NCBI GenBank assembly: GCA_023336875.1
Contig: JAMBLH010000100.1
Span: 1-6,750 of the forward strand
Length of the DNA stretch: 6,750 nucleotides
Source of the DNA: Actinomycetes bacterium
GTDB lineage: Bacteria > Actinomycetota > Acidimicrobiia > Spongiisociales > UBA5794
Direction of reading: 5' to 3'
The stretch's first letter is position 1; each line of letters starts with the position of its first letter. The translations under genes were made by a program, and so were the position numbers. The notes beneath the pieces were generated by a model that saw nothing but the letters and a program-made list of their open reading frames with translations, was not told where the DNA came from and ran no database searches. This document shows, in pieces, positions 1 to 5,677 of the stretch.

Positions 1-219
1 GACACCCGCGCTGCCAAGGTCGTTCCACAGATCAACATCTGGCTTCCCTGTGCGGGCGCCGTTCAGATCGACCACGTGGACAAGTGACGCTCCGTCATCA
101 CTCCAAGCGCTGGCGGCTTCAACCGGATCGGCCGCGTATGTCGTCACCTGGTCGTATTGGCCGTGAAGAAGCCGTACGACCGACCCGTCGAGCACATCGA
201 CGGCTGGAATGATCTGCAT
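1..219 (-). CDS. hisA: HisA, ProFAR isomerase (partial, N-terminal 73 residues)
   Basis: Phosphoribosylformimino-5-aminoimidazole carboxamide ribotide isomerase, a cytoplasmic (beta/alpha)8-barrel enzyme that opens the ribose ring of ProFAR to give PRFAR, the substrate of HisF/HisH. Reading the minus strand from the ATG at 219, 73 codons stay open to the window edge; the C-terminal two thirds are outside. Visible are the first barrel strand I-I-P-A-V-D-V-L-D-G with the catalytic Asp8, the R-L-x-x-G-Q stretch (16-21), and V-D-L-N-G-A-R-T-G-K-P (50-60). That last motif is typical of ordinary HisA; actinomycete PriA usually has V-D-L-D-A-A-F-G there. The start is fixed by homology, since the upstream sequence has only a poor Shine-Dalgarno (CGGGG). 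It is transcribed divergently from the main his operon and shares its 81-bp control region. The family assignment is near certain; whether it also has TrpF activity cannot be judged from this fragment. Confidence 0.95.
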   Translation of the reverse strand, partial: MQIIPAVDVLDGSVVRLLHGQYDQVTTYAADPVEAASAWSDDGASLVHVVDLNGARTGKPDVDLWNDLGSAGV

Positions 220-256
220 GGATGGCCCCGGAATCGATTGCGTCGCTGCAGTGTTA

Positions 257-278
257 CTGTGCTAGCATGCTAACACAG
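257..278. promoter_or_regulatory. Palindromic operator, probable TrpR/HisR-type site in the divergent hisA / yerC-his control region
   Basis: The 22-bp sequence reads CTGTGCTAGCA on one half and TGCTAACACAG on the other. The two halves are reverse complements except for one pair (262/273), centred between 267 and 268. Its spacing and CTAG/CTAA half sites resemble the E. coli Trp repressor operator (TGTACTAG...CTAGTACA). Predicted HisR (YerC-type, TrpR family) sites are also described as palindromes of about 20 bp. The neighbouring gene at 301 encodes such a regulator. The site lies 22 bp before that gene and 37 bp before hisA, so occupancy could affect both directions. The palindrome is seen directly; its role as operator is inference from context. 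Confidence 0.75.
260..275. promoter_or_regulatory. Candidate overlapping divergent extended -10 elements inside the palindrome
   Basis: On the plus strand TGC-TAGCAT (260-268) fits an extended -10 (TGn-TAnnnT); its start point would be near 275, shortly before the AAGGAG at 288-293. On the minus strand TGT-TAGCAT (275 down to 267) fits the same pattern for hisA, with a start point near 260. I see no convincing -35 hexamer for either; TTGCGT at 238-243 is a weak plus-strand candidate with a 19-bp spacer. The overlap with the operator would explain repression by occlusion. This is a tentative reading, because palindromic CTAGCATG sequence produces TAnnnT by itself. Confidence 0.35.
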
Positions 279-300
279 CAAGTCAGCAAGGAGTCGGACC

Positions 301-621
301 GTGCCAACACCTCATGATTCCTCATGGGCAGCCAGCGACGACGCGTCCAGCCTGCTTGATGCCATCATCTCGCTCGAGGACCAAGAGGGCGCAGAGCGGC
401 TCCTGCGTGACCTGTGTACCCGCAGGGAACTCGAGGAGATCGTGTCGAGGTGGGCAGTTGTCCGAAGGCTTGCTGCCGGTGACTCCTACCGTGCCATCCG
501 CGAGAACACCAGCGTATCCACTGCCACGATCACGAGGATCAACGACTGGTTGCGCAACGGAAGCGGTGGCTATGGCGAGGCCCTCAACCGGCTTGGCATC
601 GAGCGACTGCAGCGATCATGA
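301..621 (+). CDS. yerC: TrpR-related DNA-binding regulator, YerC/YecD (HisR) family
   Basis: A 106-residue cytoplasmic transcription factor of the Trp repressor superfamily. The body shows the family pattern: S-L-E-D-x-E-x-A-x-x-L-L-R-D-L-C-T (24-40), R-R-E-L-E-E-I-V-S-R-W (41-51), then a helix-turn-helix with V-R-R-L-A-A-G-x-S-Y-R-A-I (54-66) and the recognition part S-V-S-T-A-T-I-T-R-I-N-D-W-L (71-84), ending G-S-G-G-Y (87-91). B. subtilis YerC has the same arrangement (D-L-C-T, then A-S-T-A-T-I-S-R-V). The GTG start is supported by AAGGAG at 288-293, 7 nt upstream. It is the first gene of the his operon, overlaps hisG by ATGA, and sits beside a TrpR-like palindrome. This suggests that it represses its own operon and hisA. 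In the HisR predictions the ligand is histidine; nothing in this sequence proves the ligand. The roughly 18-residue N-terminal extension is not family-typical. Confidence 0.93.
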   Translation: MPTPHDSSWAASDDASSLLDAIISLEDQEGAERLLRDLCTRRELEEIVSRWAVVRRLAAGDSYRAIRENTSVSTATITRINDWLRNGSGGYGEALNRLGIERLQRS

Positions 622-1460
622 CTGACATCACGCGTATCGCGGTCCCCAACAAGGGCCGCCTGTCCGAGCCATCCGTCGATCTTCTACGGGCGGCTGGACT
701 GGTGCTCGAAACATCCTCGAGGGCCCTCTCTGTGCCGGTGCGCAATATGCCGGTTGAAGTCCTCTTCGTGCGTGCCGAGGACATACCGGAGCTCGTCCAC
801 GACGACGTCGTCCAGTTCGGAATTACAGGGCTCGACCTCGTCGCCGAATCCGTCGCCGACACCACCGTGGTCCAGGAACTCGGATTCGGAAGGTGCAAAC
901 TCACTGCTGCCGTAGACGAGTCCTCCACCGTGTTTTCAATCGACGGCTTCTCCGGGCTCAGGGTTGCCACGTCCCACCCGCTGACGGTGAACCGATTCTT
1001 TTCCGAGAAGGGCATCGACATCACGACGATTCCACTGAGAGGGTCGGTCGAGGTTGCACCCAAACTCGACATCGCAGATGCAATCGTCGACCTCGTCTCG
1101 AGCGGCAGCACCATGATGATCAACAGCCTGCGCCCGATCGCGACCGTGCTTGAGTCCCAAGCAGCTCTGATCACAGCCGGCGACAGAGCATCCTCGCCAC
1201 TGACAACGATGATCCGATCGGTCGTTGCTGCGACCCGCAAGCGATACGTGATGATGAACGTTCAGAAGGAGTCGATCGCCGAGATCGAGCGCATCATCCC
1301 TGGTGCAGACTCACCAACTGTCATATCTCTCGCTCACCACGGCATGTATGCAATGCACTCTGTGGTAGATGCAGACGAGATGTGGAGAGTCCTCCCCGCG
1401 CTTGAGGCGGCAGGAGCTTCAGCAATCCTCGTGCTGCCGATCGAACAGATGATCCCATGA
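618..1460 (+). CDS. hisG: ATP phosphoribosyltransferase, long form
   Basis: Catalyses the committed step, ATP + PRPP to N1-(5-phosphoribosyl)-ATP. At 280 residues it is the long, hexameric type that carries its own C-terminal regulatory domain and needs no HisZ. Seen in order: P-N-K-G-R-L-S-E-P (10-18), F-G-I-T-G-L-D-L-V (67-75), and the PRPP-binding stretch V-E-V-A-P-K-L-D-I-A-D-A-I-V-D-L-V with S-G-S-T (144-165). The ACT-like histidine-binding domain runs from about 207 to the end, with P-G-A-D-S-P-T-V (228-235), H-S-V-V (247-250) and I-L-V-L-P-I-E-Q-M-I (270-279). The domain implies feedback inhibition by histidine, known for the family. The ATG lies in an ATGA overlap with the regulator's stop, and no good Shine-Dalgarno precedes it, so translational coupling is likely. 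Its stop overlaps hisD in the same way. Confidence 0.97.
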   Translation: MTDITRIAVPNKGRLSEPSVDLLRAAGLVLETSSRALSVPVRNMPVEVLFVRAEDIPELVHDDVVQFGITGLDLVAESVADTTVVQELGFGRCKLTAAVDESSTVFSIDGFSGLRVATSHPLTVNRFFSEKGIDITTIPLRGSVEVAPKLDIADAIVDLVSSGSTMMINSLRPIATVLESQAALITAGDRASSPLTTMIRSVVAATRKRYVMMNVQKESIAEIERIIPGADSPTVISLAHHGMYAMHSVVDADEMWRVLPALEAAGASAILVLPIEQMIP

Positions 1461-2773
1461 CGATCCAGATCAGAACCTTCGAACTGGAACGCCTCGGGCC
1501 CGAGGAGCGCTCAGAACTCGTCACGCGTTCGGCTGTCCCTGACGATGACCTGCGCACCCAGGCCGCAGCGATCGTACGCGAAGTTCGCACGGGCGGCGAT
1601 AAAGCGCTTCTTGGGCTGAATCGGAAGCATGGCGGCGGATCAGCGTCGGGCGGCCTGCGGGTCGACGAGGGCGAAATCCGCGATGCCTTCACCAGCGCTG
1701 CTCGGGAACTGATCGTCGCGCTCGAAGAAGCGATCTCTGCAATCCGGACGACACACGAGGCACAGCGACCGGTTGATCAGTTGGTCGAGCCCACGCCGGG
1801 AGTCAGCGTGATACGGCGGTGGTCACCCCTGCGCCGTGTCGGTGTGTACGTGCCCGGTGGTGGCGCGGCGTATCCATCGTCGCTCCTCATGGGTATTATA
1901 CCTGCCCAGGTGGCAGGTGTGTCCGAGATCGCGGTCGTTTGCCCAGCTTCGCCCTCGGGATCGATCGACGCTGCGGTGCTCGCGGCAGCTCACATGCTCG
2001 ACGTCACCGAGATCTACACGACTGGCGGCGCGCAGGCGATCGGTGCACTTGCGTATGGCACCGAAACCATCATGCGCGTTCAGAAGATCGTTGGTCCAGG
2101 CGGCGCTTGGGTCACCGCCGCGAAACTTGCCGTATACGGCGCTGTGGGCGTCGATCTCCCGGCTGGTCCGAGCGAGGCTGCAGTGATCGTCGATCGCACC
2201 ACCGAACCCGTCGTAGCGGCAGCGGATTTGCTGTGCCAGGCGGAACACGGCCCGGACTCAGTCGTCGCTCTGGTCACATCCGATCAAGAAGTGGCAGACG
2301 AAGTGATTTCCGCGGCGTCGAGCCAACTCGAAGAACTCGAGCGAGGCGACACCATCCGTGACGCGCTCGAAACGTTCGGCCTCGTGATCATCGCCGGTAG
2401 CCCTGACGAAGCCCTCATGTTCACCAACGAATGGGCGCCCGAGCACGTGTCGATCCTGACCGCGGACCCTCGTGGCGACGTTGCGTCCGTGACCGCTGCC
2501 GGTTCGGTGTTCCTCGGAAGATGGACCCCTGAGTCGGCTGGCGACTATGCGACCGGCGCAAATCACATACTTCCAACCGGTGGACTCGCCGCAGCGTATG
2601 GGCCCCTGGCGACCGAAGATTTCGGATCATGGAGCCAGGTGCAGGAACTCACCCGAGACGGTCTCGAACGCCTTGCGCCGACGATTCGAACGCTCTCCGC
2701 CCATGAAGGCCTCACAGCACACGCGGCCTCCGTGAATGTGCGGCTCGCGACGACTTGTGTGGATGTGTCGTGA
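1457..2773 (+). CDS. hisD: Histidinol dehydrogenase
   Basis: Zinc enzyme that oxidises L-histidinol to L-histidine with two NAD+, the last pathway step. The 438 residues match the family's usual length. Key sites are all present: Y-V-P-G-G-G-A-A-Y-P-S-S (131-142) and G-P-G-G-A-W-V-T-A-A-K (213-223). The zinc ligands are Gln261 and His264 in C-Q-A-E-H-G-P-D-S, Asp363 in E-S-A-G-D-Y-A-T-G-A-N-H, and His422 in L-T-A-H-A-A-S. The catalytic pair Glu329-His330 lies in N-E-W-A-P-E-H-V. These align with E. coli Gln259, His262, Asp360, His419, Glu326 and His327. The ATG is within ATGA shared with the hisG stop and has no strong ribosome binding site of its own. The 3' end abuts hisB in GTGATG. Confidence 0.97.
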   Translation: MTIQIRTFELERLGPEERSELVTRSAVPDDDLRTQAAAIVREVRTGGDKALLGLNRKHGGGSASGGLRVDEGEIRDAFTSAARELIVALEEAISAIRTTHEAQRPVDQLVEPTPGVSVIRRWSPLRRVGVYVPGGGAAYPSSLLMGIIPAQVAGVSEIAVVCPASPSGSIDAAVLAAAHMLDVTEIYTTGGAQAIGALAYGTETIMRVQKIVGPGGAWVTAAKLAVYGAVGVDLPAGPSEAAVIVDRTTEPVVAAADLLCQAEHGPDSVVALVTSDQEVADEVISAASSQLEELERGDTIRDALETFGLVIIAGSPDEALMFTNEWAPEHVSILTADPRGDVASVTAAGSVFLGRWTPESAGDYATGANHILPTGGLAAAYGPLATEDFGSWSQVQELTRDGLERLAPTIRTLSAHEGLTAHAASVNVRLATTCVDVS

Positions 2774-3357
2774 TGCGCCGGACAGCGACCATCTCGAGGA
2801 TCACCAACGAAACGGACGTGCAGATCGAACTGGACATCGACGGTACAGGCGAGACGCAGATAGATACCGGTGTCGGTATCTACGACCACCTCCTCACCTC
2901 CTTCGGCTTGCACGGCTCTTTCGACCTGCAGATCCGCACGATCGGTGATCTCCACATTGACGAGCACCACACCGTTGAGGACACAGCAATTGCTCTCGGC
3001 GAGGCGTTCGATGCCGCGCTTGGCGACAGGGTCGGAATCACGCGCTTCGCCGACGTGAGGCTTCCCATGGACGAGTCGGTCGCAAGCGTTGCCATCGATG
3101 CAGGTGGACGCTCGTATACAGTGTTGACGCTCCCCTTCATTGCGCCTTCCATCGGGATACTCGGCACACAGATGATCCCTCACGCGTTCGAGGCGTTCGC
3201 GTCGAGCGCACGCATGACGATGCACATCGCGGTCGAGGGCCGCAACGATCACCACATGGCGGAGGCTTGTTTCAAAGCGCTTGCTCGCGCGCTGCGACAA
3301 GCGTGCGCGCTCGATCCGAGACGTGCAGGTGTGCCTTCGACAAAGGGTGTCCTGTGA
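2773..3357 (+). CDS. hisB: Imidazoleglycerol-phosphate dehydratase (monofunctional)
   Basis: Manganese enzyme that dehydrates imidazole glycerol phosphate to imidazole acetol phosphate. From the ATG at 2773 it has 194 residues, the usual size of the stand-alone dehydratase; the N-terminal phosphatase domain of the E. coli fusion is absent. The metal-binding motifs are D-E-H-H-T-V-E-D (63-70) and N-D-H-H-M-A-E-A (158-165), with D-H-L (38-40) as a further His site. The C-terminus is the family-typical G-V-P-S-T-K-G-V-L. The start is chosen because M-R-R-T-A-T-I-S-R-x-T-N-E-T matches the family N-terminus. A GTG at 2770 (4-nt overlap with hisD) would add one residue, and an ATG at 2755 would add six non-conserved residues inside hisD. 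No clear Shine-Dalgarno is seen, so translation is probably coupled to hisD. Confidence 0.96.
   Translation: MRRTATISRITNETDVQIELDIDGTGETQIDTGVGIYDHLLTSFGLHGSFDLQIRTIGDLHIDEHHTVEDTAIALGEAFDAALGDRVGITRFADVRLPMDESVASVAIDAGGRSYTVLTLPFIAPSIGILGTQMIPHAFEAFASSARMTMHIAVEGRNDHHMAEACFKALARALRQACALDPRRAGVPSTKGVL
2861..2882. repeat. Perfect 9-bp inverted repeat inside hisB
   Basis: TAGATACCG (2861-2869) and CGGTATCTA (2874-2882) are exact reverse complements separated by GTGT, about 90 nt into hisB. The stretch encodes I-D-T-G-V-G-I-Y of the conserved region before the D-H metal site. No T-run follows on either strand, so it is not a rho-independent terminator. It could form a compact mRNA hairpin, or it may be a coincidence of coding constraints. 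Confidence 0.5.
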
Positions 3358-3965
3358 CGAATGTCGCGATAATCGACCACGGCGCAGGGAACCTCGTCTC
3401 CGTCACCAACGCCCTGACGGCAATCGGTGCCGCACCTCGTGTCATCACGTCGCCCGCTGGCTTGGCGACAGCTGACGCTGTAGTCCTTCCCGGGGTGGGC
3501 GCGACGGGAGCCGCCATGGACCGGCTGAACGAGACCGGAATGGCGGACGCTGTTACCGCTTGGGAGGGTCCCCTCCTGGGAATCTGCGTCGGGCTCCAAC
3601 TCTTGTTCGACCGCTCCGACGAGGACGCACAGCCGTGTCTTGGTCTCATGGCGGGAACGGTGAGGCAGGTCACTGGCCAGCCGCTCCCCCACATGGGATG
3701 GAACGACGTCAATCACCGACGGGATCCCTTGTTCGATGGCATCCCCAGCGGTGAACCGTTCTACTTCGTTCACTCCTATGCACCAGCGCCTCTCGACGAG
3801 GACCAGACAATCGCCACCGCGCACCACGGCAGCCCTTTCACAGCGGCAGTTCGATCCCGCAACCGAGTAGGTGTCCAGTTCCACCCCGAACGCAGCGGTG
3901 CCGCCGGATTCCGGTTGCTGTCGAATTTCGTCGCGAATGTGACGGAGCCGAGCCGTGTTGCGTAA
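3354..3965 (+). CDS. hisH: Imidazole glycerol phosphate synthase, glutaminase subunit
   Basis: Class I glutamine amidotransferase that hydrolyses glutamine and channels ammonia to HisF. From the GTG at 3354 the protein has 203 residues, normal for HisH. The catalytic triad is Cys78 in G-I-C-V-G-L-Q (76-82), His177 and Glu179 in V-Q-F-H-P-E-R-S-G (174-182). The N-terminal I-I-D-H-G-A-G-N-L (6-14) and the P-G-V-G loop (46-49) are also typical. The longer reading frame starting at 3267 lies within hisB and adds non-homologous residues, so it is not used. The start sits in GTGA overlapping the hisB stop and has AAAGGG at 3342-3347, 6 nt upstream. The 3' end overlaps hisF by 11 nt, which fits the 1:1 HisH:HisF heterodimer. 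Confidence 0.96.
   Translation: MTNVAIIDHGAGNLVSVTNALTAIGAAPRVITSPAGLATADAVVLPGVGATGAAMDRLNETGMADAVTAWEGPLLGICVGLQLLFDRSDEDAQPCLGLMAGTVRQVTGQPLPHMGWNDVNHRRDPLFDGIPSGEPFYFVHSYAPAPLDEDQTIATAHHGSPFTAAVRSRNRVGVQFHPERSGAAGFRLLSNFVANVTEPSRVA
3944..3947 (+). promoter_or_regulatory. Ribosome binding site supporting the GTG start of hisF
   Basis: GGAG within hisH coding sequence lies 7 nt before the GTG at 3955. It fixes the start at the codon preceding the conserved L-R-K-R-I-I-P-C-L-D-V and shows that hisF can be initiated inside the end of hisH. Confidence 0.6.
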
Positions 3966-4734
3966 ACGCATCATTCCCTGCCTCGATGTTGCAGACGGCC
4001 GCGTCGTCAAGGGCATCCAGTTCAGCGACCTCACCGATGCAGGAGATCCAGTGGAACTGGCAGCCAGGTACGCGGATGAGGGGGCAGACGAGATCTGCTT
4101 CCTCGACATCACCGCCACGCACGAACATCGCCCAGCACTCCTCGACGTCGTCCAACGCACCGCAGCGACGGTCAGCATCCCCCTCACGGTCGGTGGCGGC
4201 GTCCGCTCGGTCGCCGACATGCGTGCCGTCCTGCGTGCAGGCGCGGACAAGGTCGCGATCAACTCAGCAGCGGTTGCCCGTCCCACTCTGCTGAACGAAT
4301 GCGCAGCGGCATTCGGAAGCCAGTGTGTTGTGCTCGCGATCGACGCCAAGGTAAACACCAACGGAGCCTGGTCCGTGTGGACACACGGCGGAAGGCAAAT
4401 GTCGGACCTCGACGCCATCTCGTGGGCCACAGAAGGAGCAGCGAGAGGCGCGGGAGAGATCCTGCTCACCTCCATGGACCAGGACGGCACGAAATCCGGA
4501 TACGACACGGCCCTCCTGGCAGCAGTGCGACAAGCGACCAGCGTGCCGATCGTTGCATCCGGCGGAGCCGGGTCCACCGACGACATGGTGGCTGCATTCG
4601 ACTACGGAAAAGCTGACGCCGTGCTTGCGGCATCCATCTTCCACCACCGCACGCACACGGTGACGGATGTCAAAGCGCAACTCGCGACGGCGGGCATCGA
4701 CGTACGGCAAGAATCGAAAGTCACATGGCCGTAG
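3955..4734 (+). CDS. hisF: Imidazole glycerol phosphate synthase, cyclase subunit
   Basis: (Beta/alpha)8-barrel that condenses PRFAR with ammonia from HisH to give imidazole glycerol phosphate plus AICAR, which returns to purine synthesis. The 259 residues include the complete barrel. The N-terminal L-R-K-R-I-I-P-C-L-D-V contains catalytic Asp11, and V-V-L-A-I-D-A-K contains the second catalytic Asp130. Phosphate-binding glycines are in T-V-G-G-G-V-R (78-84) and V-A-S-G-G-A-G (200-206). D-Q-D-G-T-K-S-G-Y-D (175-184) is the family loop. The GTG start is backed by GGAG at 3944-3947. It overlaps hisH by 11 nt and hisIE by 10 nt. HisA, its usual neighbour between hisH and hisF in actinobacteria, is absent here and lies divergently at the left end of the window. 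Confidence 0.97.
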   Translation: MLRKRIIPCLDVADGRVVKGIQFSDLTDAGDPVELAARYADEGADEICFLDITATHEHRPALLDVVQRTAATVSIPLTVGGGVRSVADMRAVLRAGADKVAINSAAVARPTLLNECAAAFGSQCVVLAIDAKVNTNGAWSVWTHGGRQMSDLDAISWATEGAARGAGEILLTSMDQDGTKSGYDTALLAAVRQATSVPIVASGGAGSTDDMVAAFDYGKADAVLAASIFHHRTHTVTDVKAQLATAGIDVRQESKVTWP

Positions 4735-5342
4735 AACCGTCTTCGATCCGTTTCGATCACGAAGGTCTTGTCCCCGTCATCATCCAGGACGCGCTCACCA
4801 ATGCGGTCCTGATGCTTGGTTACGCGAATAGGGACGCCCTCGAGCAGACCACCGAGACCGGCCTCGTACACTTTTGGAGCAGGAGCCGGGGCGAGCTCTG
4901 GCAGAAGGGCGCCACGAGTGGGAACACTCTGGCCGTCCAATCTGTCAATCTCGACTGCGATAGTGACGCCATCCTCATCAGAGCAACGCCAGCAGGACCA
5001 ACCTGCCACACGGGCCAAACGTCGTGTTTCAAGGCCGAACCCACCACGCACGGGATACAACGTCTATGGAACACCATCACCGAGCGCGTCCGCCAACCCA
5101 CCAGCGACTCCTACACAGCGACGCTGGTCGCAGGGGGCACCGACGCGGTCGCACGTAAGGTCATCGAAGAATCCGGCGAGCTCGTCCTCGCTGCGAAGAA
5201 CCATGAGAACGGTGGCGAACCGGACCGCGTCATCGAAGAGTCAGCCGACCTCGTTTACCACCTATTCGTCCTGCTCGCAGAGCGCGGCCTCGACCTGGCC
5301 GACGTGGAAAGAGAACTCGACCAGAGAGCAGCGGACGGTTGA
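4725..5342 (+). CDS. hisI: Bifunctional phosphoribosyl-AMP cyclohydrolase / phosphoribosyl-ATP pyrophosphohydrolase
   Basis: Fused HisI-HisE enzyme for steps 3 and 2 of the pathway. Residues 1-113 are the HisI cyclohydrolase: F-W-S-R-S-R-G-E-L-W-x-K-G-A-T-S-G-N (50-67), D-C-D-S-D (77-81) for magnesium and zinc, and the zinc cysteines in C-H-T-G-x-T-S-C (94-101). Residues about 113-205 are the HisE pyrophosphohydrolase of the MazG-like all-alpha type, with acidic metal-binding motifs K-V-I-E-E-S-G-E-L (145-153) and I-E-E-S-A-D-L-V-Y-H (170-179). The total of 205 residues is normal for the fusion. Many actinomycetes keep hisI and hisE separate, so the fusion is a useful lineage marker. The ATG overlaps the end of hisF by 10 nt. 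It is the last his gene; a minus-strand gene ends 40 bp beyond it. Confidence 0.96.
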   Translation: MAVEPSSIRFDHEGLVPVIIQDALTNAVLMLGYANRDALEQTTETGLVHFWSRSRGELWQKGATSGNTLAVQSVNLDCDSDAILIRATPAGPTCHTGQTSCFKAEPTTHGIQRLWNTITERVRQPTSDSYTATLVAGGTDAVARKVIEESGELVLAAKNHENGGEPDRVIEESADLVYHLFVLLAERGLDLADVERELDQRAADG

Positions 5343-5382
5343 CGCGCCCGATTTCCACGGAGTTCGTGACATAGTGGTGTAG

Positions 5383-5643
5383 TCACTTGCCTGTTCCCTT
5401 CTCGATCCAGAACACCTGCATGCTGCCTTGATCGTCGACACCGACGAGCCGGTCTCCCCTTTGTCGTGTGAATGCCGGGATGTCTGCGAGTGCCCCGGGG
5501 TCGGTGCAGATGAGCTCGAGTATCTCCCCAATCTCCATCGACTTCAATGCGAGGGCTGCTTTGTACACGGGGAGGGGGCACAACAGCCCGGACGTGTCGA
5601 GTATCGCGGTAGGTGTCACTCGGGAGGTGTCCTCAGTCGTCAT
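5383..5643 (-). CDS. TusA/SirA-family sulfur-carrier (sulfurtransferase) protein
   Basis: Small cytoplasmic protein (86 residues from the ATG at 5643) with the TusA fold. The signature is L-D-T-S-G-L-L-C-P-L-P-V (15-26), where Cys22 in the C-P-x-P motif is the expected persulfide carrier, followed by the conserved C-T-D-P-G-A-L-A-D-I-P-A-F (46-58). Members relay sulfane sulfur from a desulfurase or rhodanese to thiolation, cofactor or dissimilatory sulfur pathways. It lies 34 bp downstream of a cysteine synthase family gene on the same strand, so the two are probably cotranscribed. A role in sulfur supply for cysteine or a related thiol is a reasonable inference. It is too different in context to call tusA or yedF. 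A TTG at 5646 is an alternative start one codon upstream. Confidence 0.9.
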   Translation of the reverse strand: MTTEDTSRVTPTAILDTSGLLCPLPVYKAALALKSMEIGEILELICTDPGALADIPAFTRQRGDRLVGVDDQGSMQVFWIEKGTGK

Positions 5644-5652
5644 CAAATGGTT

Positions 5653-5658
5653 CTCCTT
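5653..5658 (-). promoter_or_regulatory. Ribosome binding site of the TusA-family gene
   Basis: AAGGAG on the minus strand, 9 nt before the ATG at 5643 and 6 nt before an in-frame TTG at 5646. Both spacings are workable; ATG is preferred as the stronger codon. Confidence 0.7.
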
Positions 5659-5677
5659 GGTTCATTTCGAGTCTTTG

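Noticed and set aside
220..300. T-box riboswitch or histidine leader peptide before the operon
   Set aside because: Only 22 bp separate the palindrome from the GTG start on one side and 37 bp separate it from hisA on the other. There is no His-codon run and no T-box sequence.
584..1240. A 218-codon minus-strand open frame
   Set aside because: Antisense to hisG, Ser/Thr-rich with no recognisable domain.
2755..2772. Upstream ATG for hisB
   Set aside because: It adds residues encoded within hisD that do not match the family; the ATG at 2773 gives the expected N-terminus.
2563..3300. A 245-codon minus-strand open frame
   Set aside because: Antisense to the hisD end and hisB, Arg-rich with no family motif.
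3267..3353. Upstream extension of hisH to an earlier start
   Set aside because: The added 29 residues lie inside hisB and are not HisH-like; the GTG at 3354 gives the family N-terminus and a GTGA overlap with AAAGGG upstream.
3249..4586. A 445-codon minus-strand open frame
   Set aside because: It lies wholly antisense to hisH and hisF, both with complete catalytic motifs. Its low-complexity Ser/Arg/Thr/Ala composition is typical of a GC-rich shadow frame.
5356..5386. Possible bidirectional terminator between the convergent operons
   Set aside because: The stems are only 4-5 bp, the loops are comparatively large, and no T-run follows on either strand.
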